A stretch of 64,000 nt of DNA from Lachnospiraceae bacterium (lineage in GTDB: Bacteria; Bacillota; Clostridia; Lachnospirales; Lachnospiraceae), in the NCBI GenBank assembly GCA_022792535.1, contig JAAWBG010000016.1, positions 1 to 64,000 on the forward strand, read 5' to 3'. Below, in pieces: positions 24,004-32,599 of this stretch. The number at the start of each line of letters is the position of its first letter. Within the stretch, counting starts at the first letter, position 1. Both the position numbers and the translations under genes were made by a program. Below the pieces are notes generated by a model that was not told the origin of the DNA, did no database searches, and was given only the letters and a program-made list of their open reading frames with translations.

Positions 24004-25377
24004 ATGAAGAAAAAACTTTTAGGAGTATTGCTCTGCGTAGCAATGTCTGCAACACTGCTGGCTGGATGCGGCAATAATGGCGGCACCAATAACAAGGCAG
24101 ATACTAATGCAAATGACGATGCCAACGCAGAAGATGACACTAAGGATGATGCTAAGGTGGAAGAGGGAGCATCCAGCGATGAGAATACATTGACCGTATG
24201 GTGCTGGGACCCGAAATTCAACATTTATGCAATGGAAGAAGCAGGAAAAATTTATCAGAAAGATCATCCAGAGTTCAACATCAACGTGATTGAAACTCCA
24301 TGGGATGACATCCAGAAGAAATTGACTACCGCAGCAACAGGAGGCGCACTTGATACTTTACCAGATATTATGCTGGTACAGGATAATGCATTCCAGAAAA
24401 ATGTAATCTCTTTCCCGGAAGTATTTACAGATTTAACAGACAGCGGCGTTGACTTCAGCCAGTTTGGCGAGGCAAAGACAGCTTACTCTGTAGTTGACGG
24501 CAAGAACTATGGCGTTCCTTTTGACAATGGTACTGTTGTAGCATGCTATCGTACAGATGTTTTGGAAGAAGCTGGATTTACCGTAGATGATTTTACAGAT
24601 ATCACATGGGAAGATTATCTTGAAAAAGGTAAAGTTGTTCTGGAAAAAACAGGCAAGCCATTACTTTCCTGCCAGTCTACAGAGTCTGACGTTATCATGA
24701 TGATGCTTCAGTCCTGCGGCGCTTCTCTCTTTGATGATGAAGGAAACCCCAACATGGTTGGCAACGAACCTCTGAAGAAAGTTATGGAGACATATCAGCA
24801 GTTAGTAGAAACCGGCGTTTGCAAACTGGTAAACAGCTGGGATGAATATGTTCAGACTCTTACCACAGAGACAGTAGCAGGAACCATCAATGGATGCTGG
24901 ATTATGGCTTCCATTCAGTCCGCAGAAGATCAGAGCGGAAAATGGGCTCTGACCAATATGCCGAAATTGTCAGATGTAGAAGGCGCAACCAACTACTCTA
25001 ACAACGGCGGTTCTTCTTGGGCTATCACAAGCAACTGCAAGAACATGGATCTGGCAAAAGATTTCCTGAAATCTACTTTCGCAGGAAGCGTTGAGTTATA
25101 TGAGAACATTCTTCCAAGTTCAGGCGCTTTGGCTACTTACTTGCCAGCAGGTGAATCTGACGTATACGCACAGCCTTCTGAATTCTATGGCGGAGATGCT
25201 GTATTTAAAAAGATCACAGAATATGCAAGCAAATGCCCAAGCAACAATACCGGCGTATACTACTATGAAGCACGTGACGCTATCGCAACTGCAATTCAGA
25301 ATGTGGTAGGCGGATCTGATATTGATACTGAACTTCAGACTGCACAGGGTACAGTAGAGCAGCTTATGGATCAGTAA
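24004..25377 (+). CDS. Sugar ABC transporter substrate-binding lipoprotein
   Basis: 457 aa, with lipoprotein signal and lipobox LLAGC (C22). An Asp/Asn/Ala-rich linker precedes a MalE-type extracellular solute-binding protein (family 1) fold starting near LTVWCWDP. Two permease genes follow; no ATP-binding subunit is present, so a shared MsmX/MsmK-type ATPase elsewhere is expected. The sugar is not identifiable; the family usually binds oligosaccharides. AGGGAGG lies upstream of the ATG. Codon choice looks more GCC/GCA/ATC-biased than in the neighbours, as expected for a highly expressed binding protein. Confidence 0.93.
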   Translation: MKKKLLGVLLCVAMSATLLAGCGNNGGTNNKADTNANDDANAEDDTKDDAKVEEGASSDENTLTVWCWDPKFNIYAMEEAGKIYQKDHPEFNINVIETPWDDIQKKLTTAATGGALDTLPDIMLVQDNAFQKNVISFPEVFTDLTDSGVDFSQFGEAKTAYSVVDGKNYGVPFDNGTVVACYRTDVLEEAGFTVDDFTDITWEDYLEKGKVVLEKTGKPLLSCQSTESDVIMMMLQSCGASLFDDEGNPNMVGNEPLKKVMETYQQLVETGVCKLVNSWDEYVQTLTTETVAGTINGCWIMASIQSAEDQSGKWALTNMPKLSDVEGATNYSNNGGSSWAITSNCKNMDLAKDFLKSTFAGSVELYENILPSSGALATYLPAGESDVYAQPSEFYGGDAVFKKITEYASKCPSNNTGVYYYEARDAIATAIQNVVGGSDIDTELQTAQGTVEQLMDQ

Positions 25378-25484
25378 GAATCTGGATGACATAGAGCGAG
25401 TGGGTAGATCCATTTTACAATGATGTAAGATGCAAAATGCTTATTTTTACATATCTGTGAGAATAAACAATACAAAAACAGTCA

Positions 25485-25509
25485 GGGGGATCAGCATTTG
25501 CGGTCCCCC
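25485..25509 (+). terminator. Intra-operon hairpin between binding protein and permeases
   Basis: GGGGGA / TCCCCC stem around a 13-nt loop, without a T run after it. It more likely stabilises or attenuates the message, giving more binding protein than permease, than acts as a full terminator. Confidence 0.5.
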
Positions 25510-25534
25510 AACTGAGACTAAAGGGGGTAAATAT

Positions 25535-26440
25535 GTGAGTCAGACAAGTGAACCCAAAAAGAAAAAAATGTCATTGAACAAGAGACAGAATCTGACTGGC
25601 TGGGCCTTTTTGACACCGGCAACTCTGATGATTGCCGTGATGAGTTTTTGGCCCATGATTCAGGCCTTTATCCTGTCATTTCAAAAAGGAAAAGGAAATA
25701 ATTTAAGATTTGCAGGGATTGATAATTATGTCAGAATGTTTCAAGATAAAGTATTTATGCAGTCCCTTGGAAATACATTTTTTTATCTGATTATTCAGGT
25801 GCCGATTATGCTGATCTTAGCATTGATTCTGGCCCAGATGCTGAACAATAAGAACCTTCGTTGCAAGGGGTTATTCCGTACCGCGATTTTCCTGCCATGT
25901 GCAACCTCGCTGGTTTCTTATGCGATTATCTTCCGATCCCTGTTTGGTGTGGATGGATTTATCAATTCCGTTCTGATTAAACTGGGAATTTTAAATACGG
26001 GATACAACTTCCTGGGCAATGCCGGAAGTGCAAAAGCGGTTATTATTATCGCATTGATATGGAGATGGACCGGATACAACATGGTATTTTACCTGTCCGG
26101 ATTACAGAATATAGAGTACTCTGTGTATGAGGCGGCAAAAATTGATGGAGCGAATCCCATACAGACATTTTTCAAGATTACGGTTCCGCTGTTGAAGCCT
26201 ACGATTCTTTTGACAGCCATTATGTCCACAAATGGAACACTGCAGCTGTTTGATGAATCTTTCAACCTGACTAAGGGCGGACCTTCCAACGCTACCATCA
26301 CAATGTCCCACTACATATATAATATATCCTTTAAATACGTGCCGAACTTTGGATATGCGGCGGCCATGTCCTTCCTGATCTTTATTCTGGTGGCAATTCT
26401 GGCATTTATTCAGATGAAAGTAGGTGATAAGCGTGACTAA
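25535..26440 (+). CDS. Sugar ABC transporter permease (MalF/UgpA type)
   Basis: 301 aa from a GTG at 25535 preceded by AAAGGGGG. Longer in-frame starts such as 25430 would read through the intergenic hairpin and lack a ribosome site. There are six predicted membrane helices; the EAA loop YEAAKIDGANPIQTFFKITV is the docking site for the ATPase. It overlaps the second permease by 8 bp, so the pair is translationally coupled and forms a heterodimeric channel. Confidence 0.92.
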   Translation: MSQTSEPKKKKMSLNKRQNLTGWAFLTPATLMIAVMSFWPMIQAFILSFQKGKGNNLRFAGIDNYVRMFQDKVFMQSLGNTFFYLIIQVPIMLILALILAQMLNNKNLRCKGLFRTAIFLPCATSLVSYAIIFRSLFGVDGFINSVLIKLGILNTGYNFLGNAGSAKAVIIIALIWRWTGYNMVFYLSGLQNIEYSVYEAAKIDGANPIQTFFKITVPLLKPTILLTAIMSTNGTLQLFDESFNLTKGGPSNATITMSHYIYNISFKYVPNFGYAAAMSFLIFILVAILAFIQMKVGDKRD

Positions 26441-27245
26441 AACAAAGAGAGCCAATGCGTTAATGTATGTTGTTTTGATCATTGTATCACTGATATCAGT
26501 ATTTCCGATCTATTGGATGCTGATAGCAGCTACCAATAAGAGTGTGGATGTAACTAGAGGAAAGCTTCTGCCGGGCACTGCTTTTTTTGATAACTGGAAA
26601 GCATTATTTGCTCAGTCGCCGGTGCAGGAAGCTATGCTGAATTCCTTCAAATATGCAATTTTACTGACGATCTGTGCTTTGGTGATCTGTTCTCTGGCAG
26701 GTTATGGATTTGAGATCTATCATGACAAAGGAAAAGATGCGGTGATGTCAGTTCTGCTTTTGGCAATGATGGTGCCTTTTGTGGCAACGATGATTCCCTT
26801 ATTCCGAATGTTTTCAGACGCAGGTTTATTGAACTCTGCTTTGGGATTTATATTGCCGACGATATCCACGCCTTTCCTGATTATGATGTTTCGGCAGAGC
26901 GCCAGAAGTTTTCCTCATGATATTATTGAGGCGGCAAGGATTGACGGTTTGAACGAGGTACAGATTTTCTTCCGGATGTTTATTCCGACCATGCGCTCTA
27001 CCTACGCGGCAGCTATGACCATTACTTTTATGAATGCGTGGAACAATTACTTGTGGCCAAAAGTAATCATGTTGGATGAATCCAGTATTACCATGCCTAT
27101 GCTGGTTGCCAACCTGACGGAAGGTTATGTGACAGATTATGGGGTATTGATGTTAGCTGTTTTGCTGTGCAGTCTGCCCACAATCATTATTTTCTTCGTA
27201 TTACAGAAGAGCTTTGCAGAAGGTATTACAGGTGCGGTGAAATAA
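26433..27245 (+). CDS. Sugar ABC transporter permease (MalG/UgpE type)
   Basis: 270 aa from the GTG at 26433 (AGGTGAT upstream); a GTG at 26424 is also in frame. Six membrane helices and the EAA loop IEAARIDGLNEVQIFFRMF are visible. It partners the preceding permease and completes the importer together with the binding lipoprotein. It is the last gene of the operon; a 94-bp inverted-repeat structure follows about 80 bp downstream. Confidence 0.92.
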   Translation: MTKTKRANALMYVVLIIVSLISVFPIYWMLIAATNKSVDVTRGKLLPGTAFFDNWKALFAQSPVQEAMLNSFKYAILLTICALVICSLAGYGFEIYHDKGKDAVMSVLLLAMMVPFVATMIPLFRMFSDAGLLNSALGFILPTISTPFLIMMFRQSARSFPHDIIEAARIDGLNEVQIFFRMFIPTMRSTYAAAMTITFMNAWNNYLWPKVIMLDESSITMPMLVANLTEGYVTDYGVLMLAVLLCSLPTIIIFFVLQKSFAEGITGAVK

Positions 27246-27327
27246 TTGCAGCAGTCTGCCAGAGGCGTTTTGAGAAATAGCCTGTGCTGAATAATTACCA
27301 ATGGTTCGGTACAGTTATGAAATACAA

Positions 27328-27421
27328 AAACTGCCCCAGGAAGCATTTTAGATACAGGAGGTTGATGTTTTCAAAGTTTGGATCAGTAACATCTTGTATC
27401 TGGTGTTTTCAGGGGCAGTTT
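27328..27421. repeat. 94-bp element with terminal inverted repeats
   Basis: The ends AAACTGCCCC and GGGGCAGTTT are perfect inverted repeats, and inside them AGATACA (27350-27356) pairs with TGTATCT (27395-27401), leaving a 38-nt central segment. It directly abuts repeat copy C. It could be a large terminator/3'-end structure or a miniature transposable element. I see no second copy in the window. Confidence 0.55.
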
Positions 27422-27426
27422 GTTGT

Positions 27427-27617
27427 CTTATAGGAAAGACCTTGTCCTGCTAAAGCGTGAAAGTATATTCCTATAAGATAAAAATAATATGCGCACTCGC
27501 ACAAGAGGTAAAATATGGCTTCGCAATTGTGCTCGGCGCAGCAAACCGTCCAGGCCCCTCATGAGTGAGGGGTTAGGGGAGATGAAGTGGGCCTGCCCAC
27601 TTTGTTCTGGGGAAAAA
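27427..27617. repeat. Interspersed structured repeat, copy C
   Basis: It begins with the palindrome CTTATAGGAA ... TTCCTATAAG (27427-27478), then the GCGCACTCG... body, CCCCTC-atgagt-GAGGGG and GTGGGC-ct-GCCCAC hairpins. It diverges most from the other copies around 27505-27545. Transcription of the next gene starts about 80 bp downstream from its own promoter. Confidence 0.8.
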
Positions 27618-27662
27618 GAGTTCCCTGGACTATAATAATGAGAAAAAGGCCCGTAGCCCTGA

Positions 27663-27691
27663 TTGAAAAAAAGAAAAAAGACTGTTATAAT
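27663..27691 (+). promoter_or_regulatory. Sigma-A promoter upstream of the thioesterase gene
   Basis: TTGAAA (27663-27668), 17-bp spacer, TATAAT (27686-27691), about 44 bp before the start codon. Confidence 0.85.
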
Positions 27692-27734
27692 GGCAAGGAC
27701 AAAGTTTAGAAGGAGAACGTGAAGGAGGAACAGA

Positions 27735-28121
27735 ATGTTAGAAACAGGAATCAAGGGACGTCAGGAGATCACAGTGACAGAGGAGGATACCGCCAAAGTC
27801 TATAAGAGCGGAACATTAGAGGTATTGGCAACGCCCCGCATGGCAGCATTGATGGAAGAGACTGCCTGGAAAAGCGTGGCGGAACATTTAGACATTGGAA
27901 TGGGCACTGTGGGGATCAAGCTGAATCTGGAACATCAGGCTCCTACTCCGGTGGGAATGAAAGTGTGGTGCGAGACAGAGCTCACAGAAGTGGATGGACG
28001 GAAGCTGACATTTTCCATCACTGCCTTTGATGAGGCAGGGAAGATCGGAGAGGGCATTCATGAGCGTTTTATTATAGAAGAAGAGAAATTTCAGAGCAAA
28101 GCAGATAAGAAGAAGGGCTAG
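27735..28121 (+). CDS. FlK-like hotdog-fold thioesterase
   Basis: 128 aa, single hotdog domain resembling the fluoroacetyl-CoA thioesterase FlK family. The segment SGTLEVLATPRMAALMEETA holds the Thr and Glu that FlK-type enzymes use, and LEHQAPTPVG holds the His region. Most members outside Streptomyces have unknown acyl-CoA substrates; fluoroacetate resistance should not be assumed. It has its own promoter and AAGGAGG site, and DUF1275 and DUF6483 genes follow closely. Confidence 0.8.
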   Translation: MLETGIKGRQEITVTEEDTAKVYKSGTLEVLATPRMAALMEETAWKSVAEHLDIGMGTVGIKLNLEHQAPTPVGMKVWCETELTEVDGRKLTFSITAFDEAGKIGEGIHERFIIEEEKFQSKADKKKG

Positions 28122-28150
28122 AAGAGAGACTGGAAAAAGAGGCGCAAAGT

Positions 28151-28813
28151 ATGAAAGTAAAAGGTCAAATGTCGGAGTCTGCAATTGTAATCGGAATCCT
28201 GTGTATTTCCGGGGGATTTCAGGACGCCTATACTTACAATTGCAGGGACAAGGTATTTGCCAATGCCCAGACGGGCAATATGGTGCTGATGGGGCAGAAC
28301 TTTGCTATGGGGAACTGGTATCAGGGAATGCGTTATCTGCTTCCTGTGTTTGCCTTTGCAGTAGGAATCTATGGGGCGGAAAAGATTCGAAGGCTCTATG
28401 GAGAATCGGAAAAAATTCATTGGAGACAGATCGTAATACTCTGTGAGGCAGCGCTGTTGTTTGCGGTGGGTTTTATGTCCCAGCAGGCGAATTTGGCGGC
28501 CAATATGCTGGTGTCTTTTGTGTGCGCCATGCAGGTTCAGAGTTTTCGAAAATTAAATGGAAATGCTTATGCAACCACTATGTGTATTGGAAATCTGCGG
28601 GCAGCCACAGAAATGTGGTGCAGTTACCGCTCTAGCGGGGATAAAGCATTGCGGGAAAAGAGTTTACTGTACTATGGCTTTATCGGTGTTTTTATTGCAG
28701 GAGCGGCCCTGGGAGGAGTTCTGACGCTGATACTGGCGGAACGGGCGATTTGGATTTCCAGCGGGTTGCTGCTTTTGGCGTTTTTGATGATGTTTTTTAA
28801 GGAAGCGGCATAA
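28151..28813 (+). CDS. DUF1275 (YoaK-like) membrane protein
   Basis: 220 aa with six predicted membrane helices and the DUF1275 signatures GGFQDAYTY near the N-terminus, NAQTGNMV and FVCAMQVQSF. Members are widespread integral membrane proteins of undetermined function. It sits 29 bp after the thioesterase and 10 bp before the next gene, so it is probably co-transcribed. Confidence 0.85.
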   Translation: MKVKGQMSESAIVIGILCISGGFQDAYTYNCRDKVFANAQTGNMVLMGQNFAMGNWYQGMRYLLPVFAFAVGIYGAEKIRRLYGESEKIHWRQIVILCEAALLFAVGFMSQQANLAANMLVSFVCAMQVQSFRKLNGNAYATTMCIGNLRAATEMWCSYRSSGDKALREKSLLYYGFIGVFIAGAALGGVLTLILAERAIWISSGLLLLAFLMMFFKEAA

Positions 28814-28823
28814 GGAGTATGTT

Positions 28824-29225
28824 ATGGTTGAAAAAGATTATGTGATGCGTATCATTCACGAGATGGTGCGGACGATCCTAAAATTGATTTTCCATAAGGA
28901 AGAGGAGACAGCAGAAGAATTGGTTTTTTTAGAGGGCGTCAATCAGAATCTTTACCAGCGTCTGTGCACCATGGCGGAGGAAGGAAAGATCAATGAGGCG
29001 GAAAACATGCTGTATGAAAAACTGGAAGAAGATGGCTGGCAGACGGAAGGGAATCTGGAAAAATTAAGGCTGGCTTTGGAATTTTATGATGCTCTCAATA
29101 CTAAGGACAATGATTTTTTGGAGGAACATGACTATTCCAGAGAAGAGATCAGAGAAGGGATCAAAGATGTTTTGAAAAGATATGGTTATGGAGGATTGGC
29201 AGAGACCTTGCTGGAGAATCGTTGA
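28824..29225 (+). CDS. DUF6483-type small cytoplasmic protein
   Basis: 133 aa, all-helical, with the N-terminus MVEKDYVMRIIHEMVR and repeated EL/LEE helices resembling half a TPR-type bundle. I associate this N-terminus with DUF6483, a family common in Lachnospiraceae and of unknown role. AAGGAG lies 7 bp upstream of the ATG. A terminator follows, closing the 27735-29225 unit. Confidence 0.7.
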   Translation: MVEKDYVMRIIHEMVRTILKLIFHKEEETAEELVFLEGVNQNLYQRLCTMAEEGKINEAENMLYEKLEEDGWQTEGNLEKLRLALEFYDALNTKDNDFLEEHDYSREEIREGIKDVLKRYGYGGLAETLLENR

Positions 29226-29235
29226 AAGAGGAATT

Positions 29236-29266
29236 TACCGGGGAAGAAATGCCCCGGTATTTTTGG
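29236..29266 (+). terminator. Rho-independent terminator
   Basis: TACCGGGG / CCCCGGTA stem with a short loop, followed by TTTTT. Confidence 0.88.
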
Positions 29267-29311
29267 TTTATAGGATTCGGATGTCAAAAGTAAAGAGAAG
29301 GGAGCAAATTT

Positions 29312-31672
29312 ATGAAAGCAGTCCGAAAAATTTTTACACAAATAAGGGGTACATTTAAGGAGCTTTACCAAAGATTTCAGAACTGCCGGCAGCAGAACTG
29401 GAAAGACACCACAGCGCTGCTCTACTGGTGTTCTGTTTTTTTGTCCAGTTTCAGTGTAGGATTGCTGGCGGGAAGTTTTATGCGTCCTGTCTGGATGGGG
29501 TTTCTGCTGGTATTTTTGCTGACCTTTCTGCTTACAGTGCTGGGACTTTGGATCCTTGAAAAAGTTCTGAAATTGTTTTTGCGGAATGGAATTCGGGAAA
29601 TGCTGGCCTTTTTGCTTCTGTTTTTCCTATGTGCAATGGTTATGACCACAGATGTCTATGTATCTGGAATGGAGGCAATGATTCTGTCGGCCTTTGTGTT
29701 TAGTTTGCTGCTGGCGCTGTTTTTAAAAAGTCTCTGGGCAGTTTTACGTCACAAAGTACGGACAAAGACGATTTTTGTATCATTGGCTCTCACAGGGATT
29801 CCAGTACTGGCAGTTTTTGTGTTATGGATGGGATATGGTTTTCAGGACTCTTATATAGAGCGATATCTGGCGTTGGAGCAGGAAAACAGCGGCGCTTCCA
29901 GGCAGGAGAACAGAGAGGGAGAAGAGGGGTTTTTGACAGAACAGGAGCAGACAGATTTTTTAAAGGAAATGGAAGAGGGGCCCTATACGGTGCTGACAGC
30001 ATCCTATGGAACAGATAAAACGGATGATCTCAATTCTGGTACGGTGGATATCAGCAGATTTGCTCAGAATAAAGGGATTAATGGATATTTCAAGGAGAAA
30101 TATCAGGGTTATCCCCTTACGGAAGTGCCTATGAAAGGAATGGTCTGGTATCCCAAAGAGGTTTCGGACTGTCCGGCGCTGTTTCTCATTCACGGAAATC
30201 ATAGCTGGCTTGTGGATTCTTATCTGGGATATGAATATCTGGGAAACTATCTGGCCTCTCATGGATATGTGGTGATATCGGTGGATGAGAATGCCTGTAA
30301 TGGACTTTCCGGGGAAAATGACGGACGGGCGGTTTTACTTTTGGAAAATATGAGACAGGTAGAAACTTATAACAGACAGAAAGGAAATCCTTTATATCAG
30401 AAAATTGATTATGATAACCTGGCTTTGGCAGGTCATTCCAGGGGAGGAGAGGCAGCTGCCGCGGCCTGTTTGTTTAATGACCTGGATTATTATCCCGACA
30501 ATGGGAACTGGAGATTTCAGTATCATTTTTCCATCCAGTCTCTGATTGCCATTGCGCCTACCTGCGGGCAGTACGAGCCTTCAGATCGGAGTGTAAAGCT
30601 GCAGGATGTAAACTATTTGGCGCTTCATGGGGCAAATGACCAGGATGTCACCACTTTTATGGGAATGGAACAGTATGAAAATATTTCTTTCAGCGGAGAG
30701 AAAGATTGTATCAAGACGTCCTTGTATGCAGCAGGGTGCAATCATGGGCAGTTTAATTCACTTTGGGGAAAATATGATATTATGGAACCCATGAATCGTA
30801 TGCTGAATGTGGCAAATTTTCTGCCTCAGCAGGAGCAGCAGAAGATTGCAAAGATATTTATCCGCTCTTTTCTGGATCAGACCTTAAACCAGAATACAAA
30901 GCCGATAGAAAAACAGGAAAAGTCTGCAGAACAGAGAAAGACGTCAGAGCAGGAAAAAACAGGAGAAATTACCAGGGATCTGCTGACGGACTGTAAAAAA
31001 TACCAAAGTCTTCTGCCAAAAACTTTATATGTCCAGTCTTATGAGACCTCAGATTTGTCCATATTGTGTGATTTTGAGGAAGATACGCGTCTGGAAACGG
31101 GAAGTTTAGAAGGCGTGAAAATCCGGGCTGATCATGTCCGCAGCTGGCGGGAGGAACAGATGGTATTTTCCACAGAGGAAGATAGAGGAAATTATGGGGC
31201 AGTATTGTCCTGGGAGCGGGTGAGAGAAGATGGGGAAGGTGAGAAGGAAAAATCGGAAGAAAGGAAAAGCCAGGAAGGAGGACTTTCGGGAGAAATGGCA
31301 GAACTTTGTATTTCTCTGCCTAAACCACAGAGGAACATACAGTATCTGCAATTTGATCTGATGGATCTCAGAGAGGATTTTTCAGAGGAGGAGGTTTCGT
31401 TTCTGGAAGTGGAAGTCGGAGTGGCGGACAGCCATGGAAAGGAAGTCTGGCTGGAAGGAGACGTCTGTGAAAAAGTGTATCCGGCATTTCCAGTGCGGCT
31501 GAATAAACTGCAGTATTTGTGGAGGACAGCGGAATACAAACATCAGTTCCAGACATTGTCAATTCCTATTTCAGAGTTTGAGGGGATTGGGCCAGAGGAG
31601 ATCTCAGAGATCAGGCTGCGGTTTCCTCAGTCAGAAGGGAAGGCAGCGATTGACAATATAGGGGTGCGATAG
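29312..31672 (+). CDS. Membrane alpha/beta hydrolase with C-terminal beta domain
   Basis: 786 aa. About five membrane helices in residues 35-185 are followed by an extracellular part. The hydrolase domain (about 270-530) has the oxyanion-side motif FLIHGNHSW and the nucleophile elbow GHSRGGEA, with a likely His in CNHGQF. A charged Glu/Lys linker (about 535-560) leads to a beta-rich C-terminal domain ending in IDNIGV, like carbohydrate-binding or galactose-binding folds. Esterase/lipase activity on a surface substrate is plausible; the substrate is unknown. GGGAGC precedes the start. Confidence 0.8.
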   Translation: MKAVRKIFTQIRGTFKELYQRFQNCRQQNWKDTTALLYWCSVFLSSFSVGLLAGSFMRPVWMGFLLVFLLTFLLTVLGLWILEKVLKLFLRNGIREMLAFLLLFFLCAMVMTTDVYVSGMEAMILSAFVFSLLLALFLKSLWAVLRHKVRTKTIFVSLALTGIPVLAVFVLWMGYGFQDSYIERYLALEQENSGASRQENREGEEGFLTEQEQTDFLKEMEEGPYTVLTASYGTDKTDDLNSGTVDISRFAQNKGINGYFKEKYQGYPLTEVPMKGMVWYPKEVSDCPALFLIHGNHSWLVDSYLGYEYLGNYLASHGYVVISVDENACNGLSGENDGRAVLLLENMRQVETYNRQKGNPLYQKIDYDNLALAGHSRGGEAAAAACLFNDLDYYPDNGNWRFQYHFSIQSLIAIAPTCGQYEPSDRSVKLQDVNYLALHGANDQDVTTFMGMEQYENISFSGEKDCIKTSLYAAGCNHGQFNSLWGKYDIMEPMNRMLNVANFLPQQEQQKIAKIFIRSFLDQTLNQNTKPIEKQEKSAEQRKTSEQEKTGEITRDLLTDCKKYQSLLPKTLYVQSYETSDLSILCDFEEDTRLETGSLEGVKIRADHVRSWREEQMVFSTEEDRGNYGAVLSWERVREDGEGEKEKSEERKSQEGGLSGEMAELCISLPKPQRNIQYLQFDLMDLREDFSEEEVSFLEVEVGVADSHGKEVWLEGDVCEKVYPAFPVRLNKLQYLWRTAEYKHQFQTLSIPISEFEGIGPEEISEIRLRFPQSEGKAAIDNIGVR

Positions 31673-31693
31673 AGACAAGGAGTAAACCAGGAT

Positions 31694-31703
31694 GGGGGGG
31701 GGG
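31694..31703. repeat. G10 homopolymer tract
   Basis: Ten consecutive G in the 77-bp gap between the hydrolase gene and the response-regulator gene, 46 bp before the latter's start. Such tracts are prone to slippage and sit where they could change transcription or translation of the regulator. Confidence 0.7.
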
Positions 31704-31749
31704 CGGAGACATCCAGGGATCATCAGAAACACAGAAATCAGGTGGAGAT

Positions 31750-32466
31750 ATGAAAGAATATATATTAATTGTGGAAGACGACAATGACATTAATCACATG
31801 CTTCAGGAACTATTAGATCAGCATGAATATGAGACGATCCAGGCCTATTCCGGCACAGAGGCTATGCTCTGTATGGAACGCTGGCAGCCGGAAGCTGTAA
31901 TCTTAGATCTGATGCTGCCGGGAATGCCAGGGGAAGAGGTGCTCTGGGAAATCAAGAAAAAATATCCCCAGACAGGAGTGATCGTAGCTTCTGCGAAAGA
32001 CGAAGTTCATACCAGAGTATCTTTGCTTCGGATGGGGGCAGATGACTATGTGGTAAAGCCCTTTGATACAGAAGAGCTGCTGGCAAGGCTGGAAGCTGTG
32101 TTAAGGCGCAGCAGAGGTCTGAAAAAGGCAGGGGGAGCAGAGAATATTCCAAAAGGCTGGAAACAGCAATGTCAATTAGAATACAAGGACCTCTGTGTGG
32201 ACCGGGAAAATCTTCAGGTATGGGTAGGAGGCCGGGAAGCGGCCTTGACCAAACGAGAATATCTGATTTTGGAGCTTTTGATGAGCAATCCAGGGAAGGT
32301 GTTTACCAAAAGCAATATTTATGAATCTGTCTGGAACGAAGAATTTTTGGGAGAGGATAATGCAGTTAATGTGCATATCAGCAACATCCGGCAGAAATTG
32401 GCCAAACTTCATCCAGAAGAAACTTATATCCAGACTGTATGGGGGATTGGTTTTAAGATGAAGTAA
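31750..32466 (+). CDS. OmpR-family response regulator
   Basis: 238 aa. Receiver domain with acidic pocket VEDDND and phospho-acceptor D53 (VILDLMLPG), conserved K in VVKPFDT; C-terminal winged-helix DNA-binding domain with the LTKREYLILELL and VHISNIRQKL helices. It is followed by ABC, permease and histidine kinase genes, a layout typical of bacitracin/lantibiotic-response modules. A direct repeat upstream of the ABC gene is a likely target. Confidence 0.93.
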   Translation: MKEYILIVEDDNDINHMLQELLDQHEYETIQAYSGTEAMLCMERWQPEAVILDLMLPGMPGEEVLWEIKKKYPQTGVIVASAKDEVHTRVSLLRMGADDYVVKPFDTEELLARLEAVLRRSRGLKKAGGAENIPKGWKQQCQLEYKDLCVDRENLQVWVGGREAALTKREYLILELLMSNPGKVFTKSNIYESVWNEEFLGEDNAVNVHISNIRQKLAKLHPEETYIQTVWGIGFKMK

Positions 32467-32469
32467 AAA

Positions 32470-32524
32470 CTTTATACTTTCTTTATACTTTTCCTAAAGT
32501 TTCTAAAAATTCTGCTGCTATACT
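32470..32524 (+). promoter_or_regulatory. Likely response-regulator-controlled promoter of the ABC module
   Basis: Perfect tandem direct repeat CTTTATACTTT (32470-32480 and 32481-32491), one helical turn each, followed by a -10 box TATACT (32519-32524) with no good -35. Activators of the OmpR type bind such direct repeats just upstream of weak promoters. Confidence 0.65.
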
Positions 32525-32599
32525 GAATTTGAAAAGAAAAGCAGAGGCAGAAGAACAAATATCTGAGAGATAGAAGGCAAAAGTAACAGGAGGAAAGGT

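Noticed and set aside
27735..28121. Reading the FlK-like protein as a fluoroacetate-resistance gene
   Set aside because: Fold and catalytic pattern fit the family, but most members have other or unknown acyl-CoA substrates.
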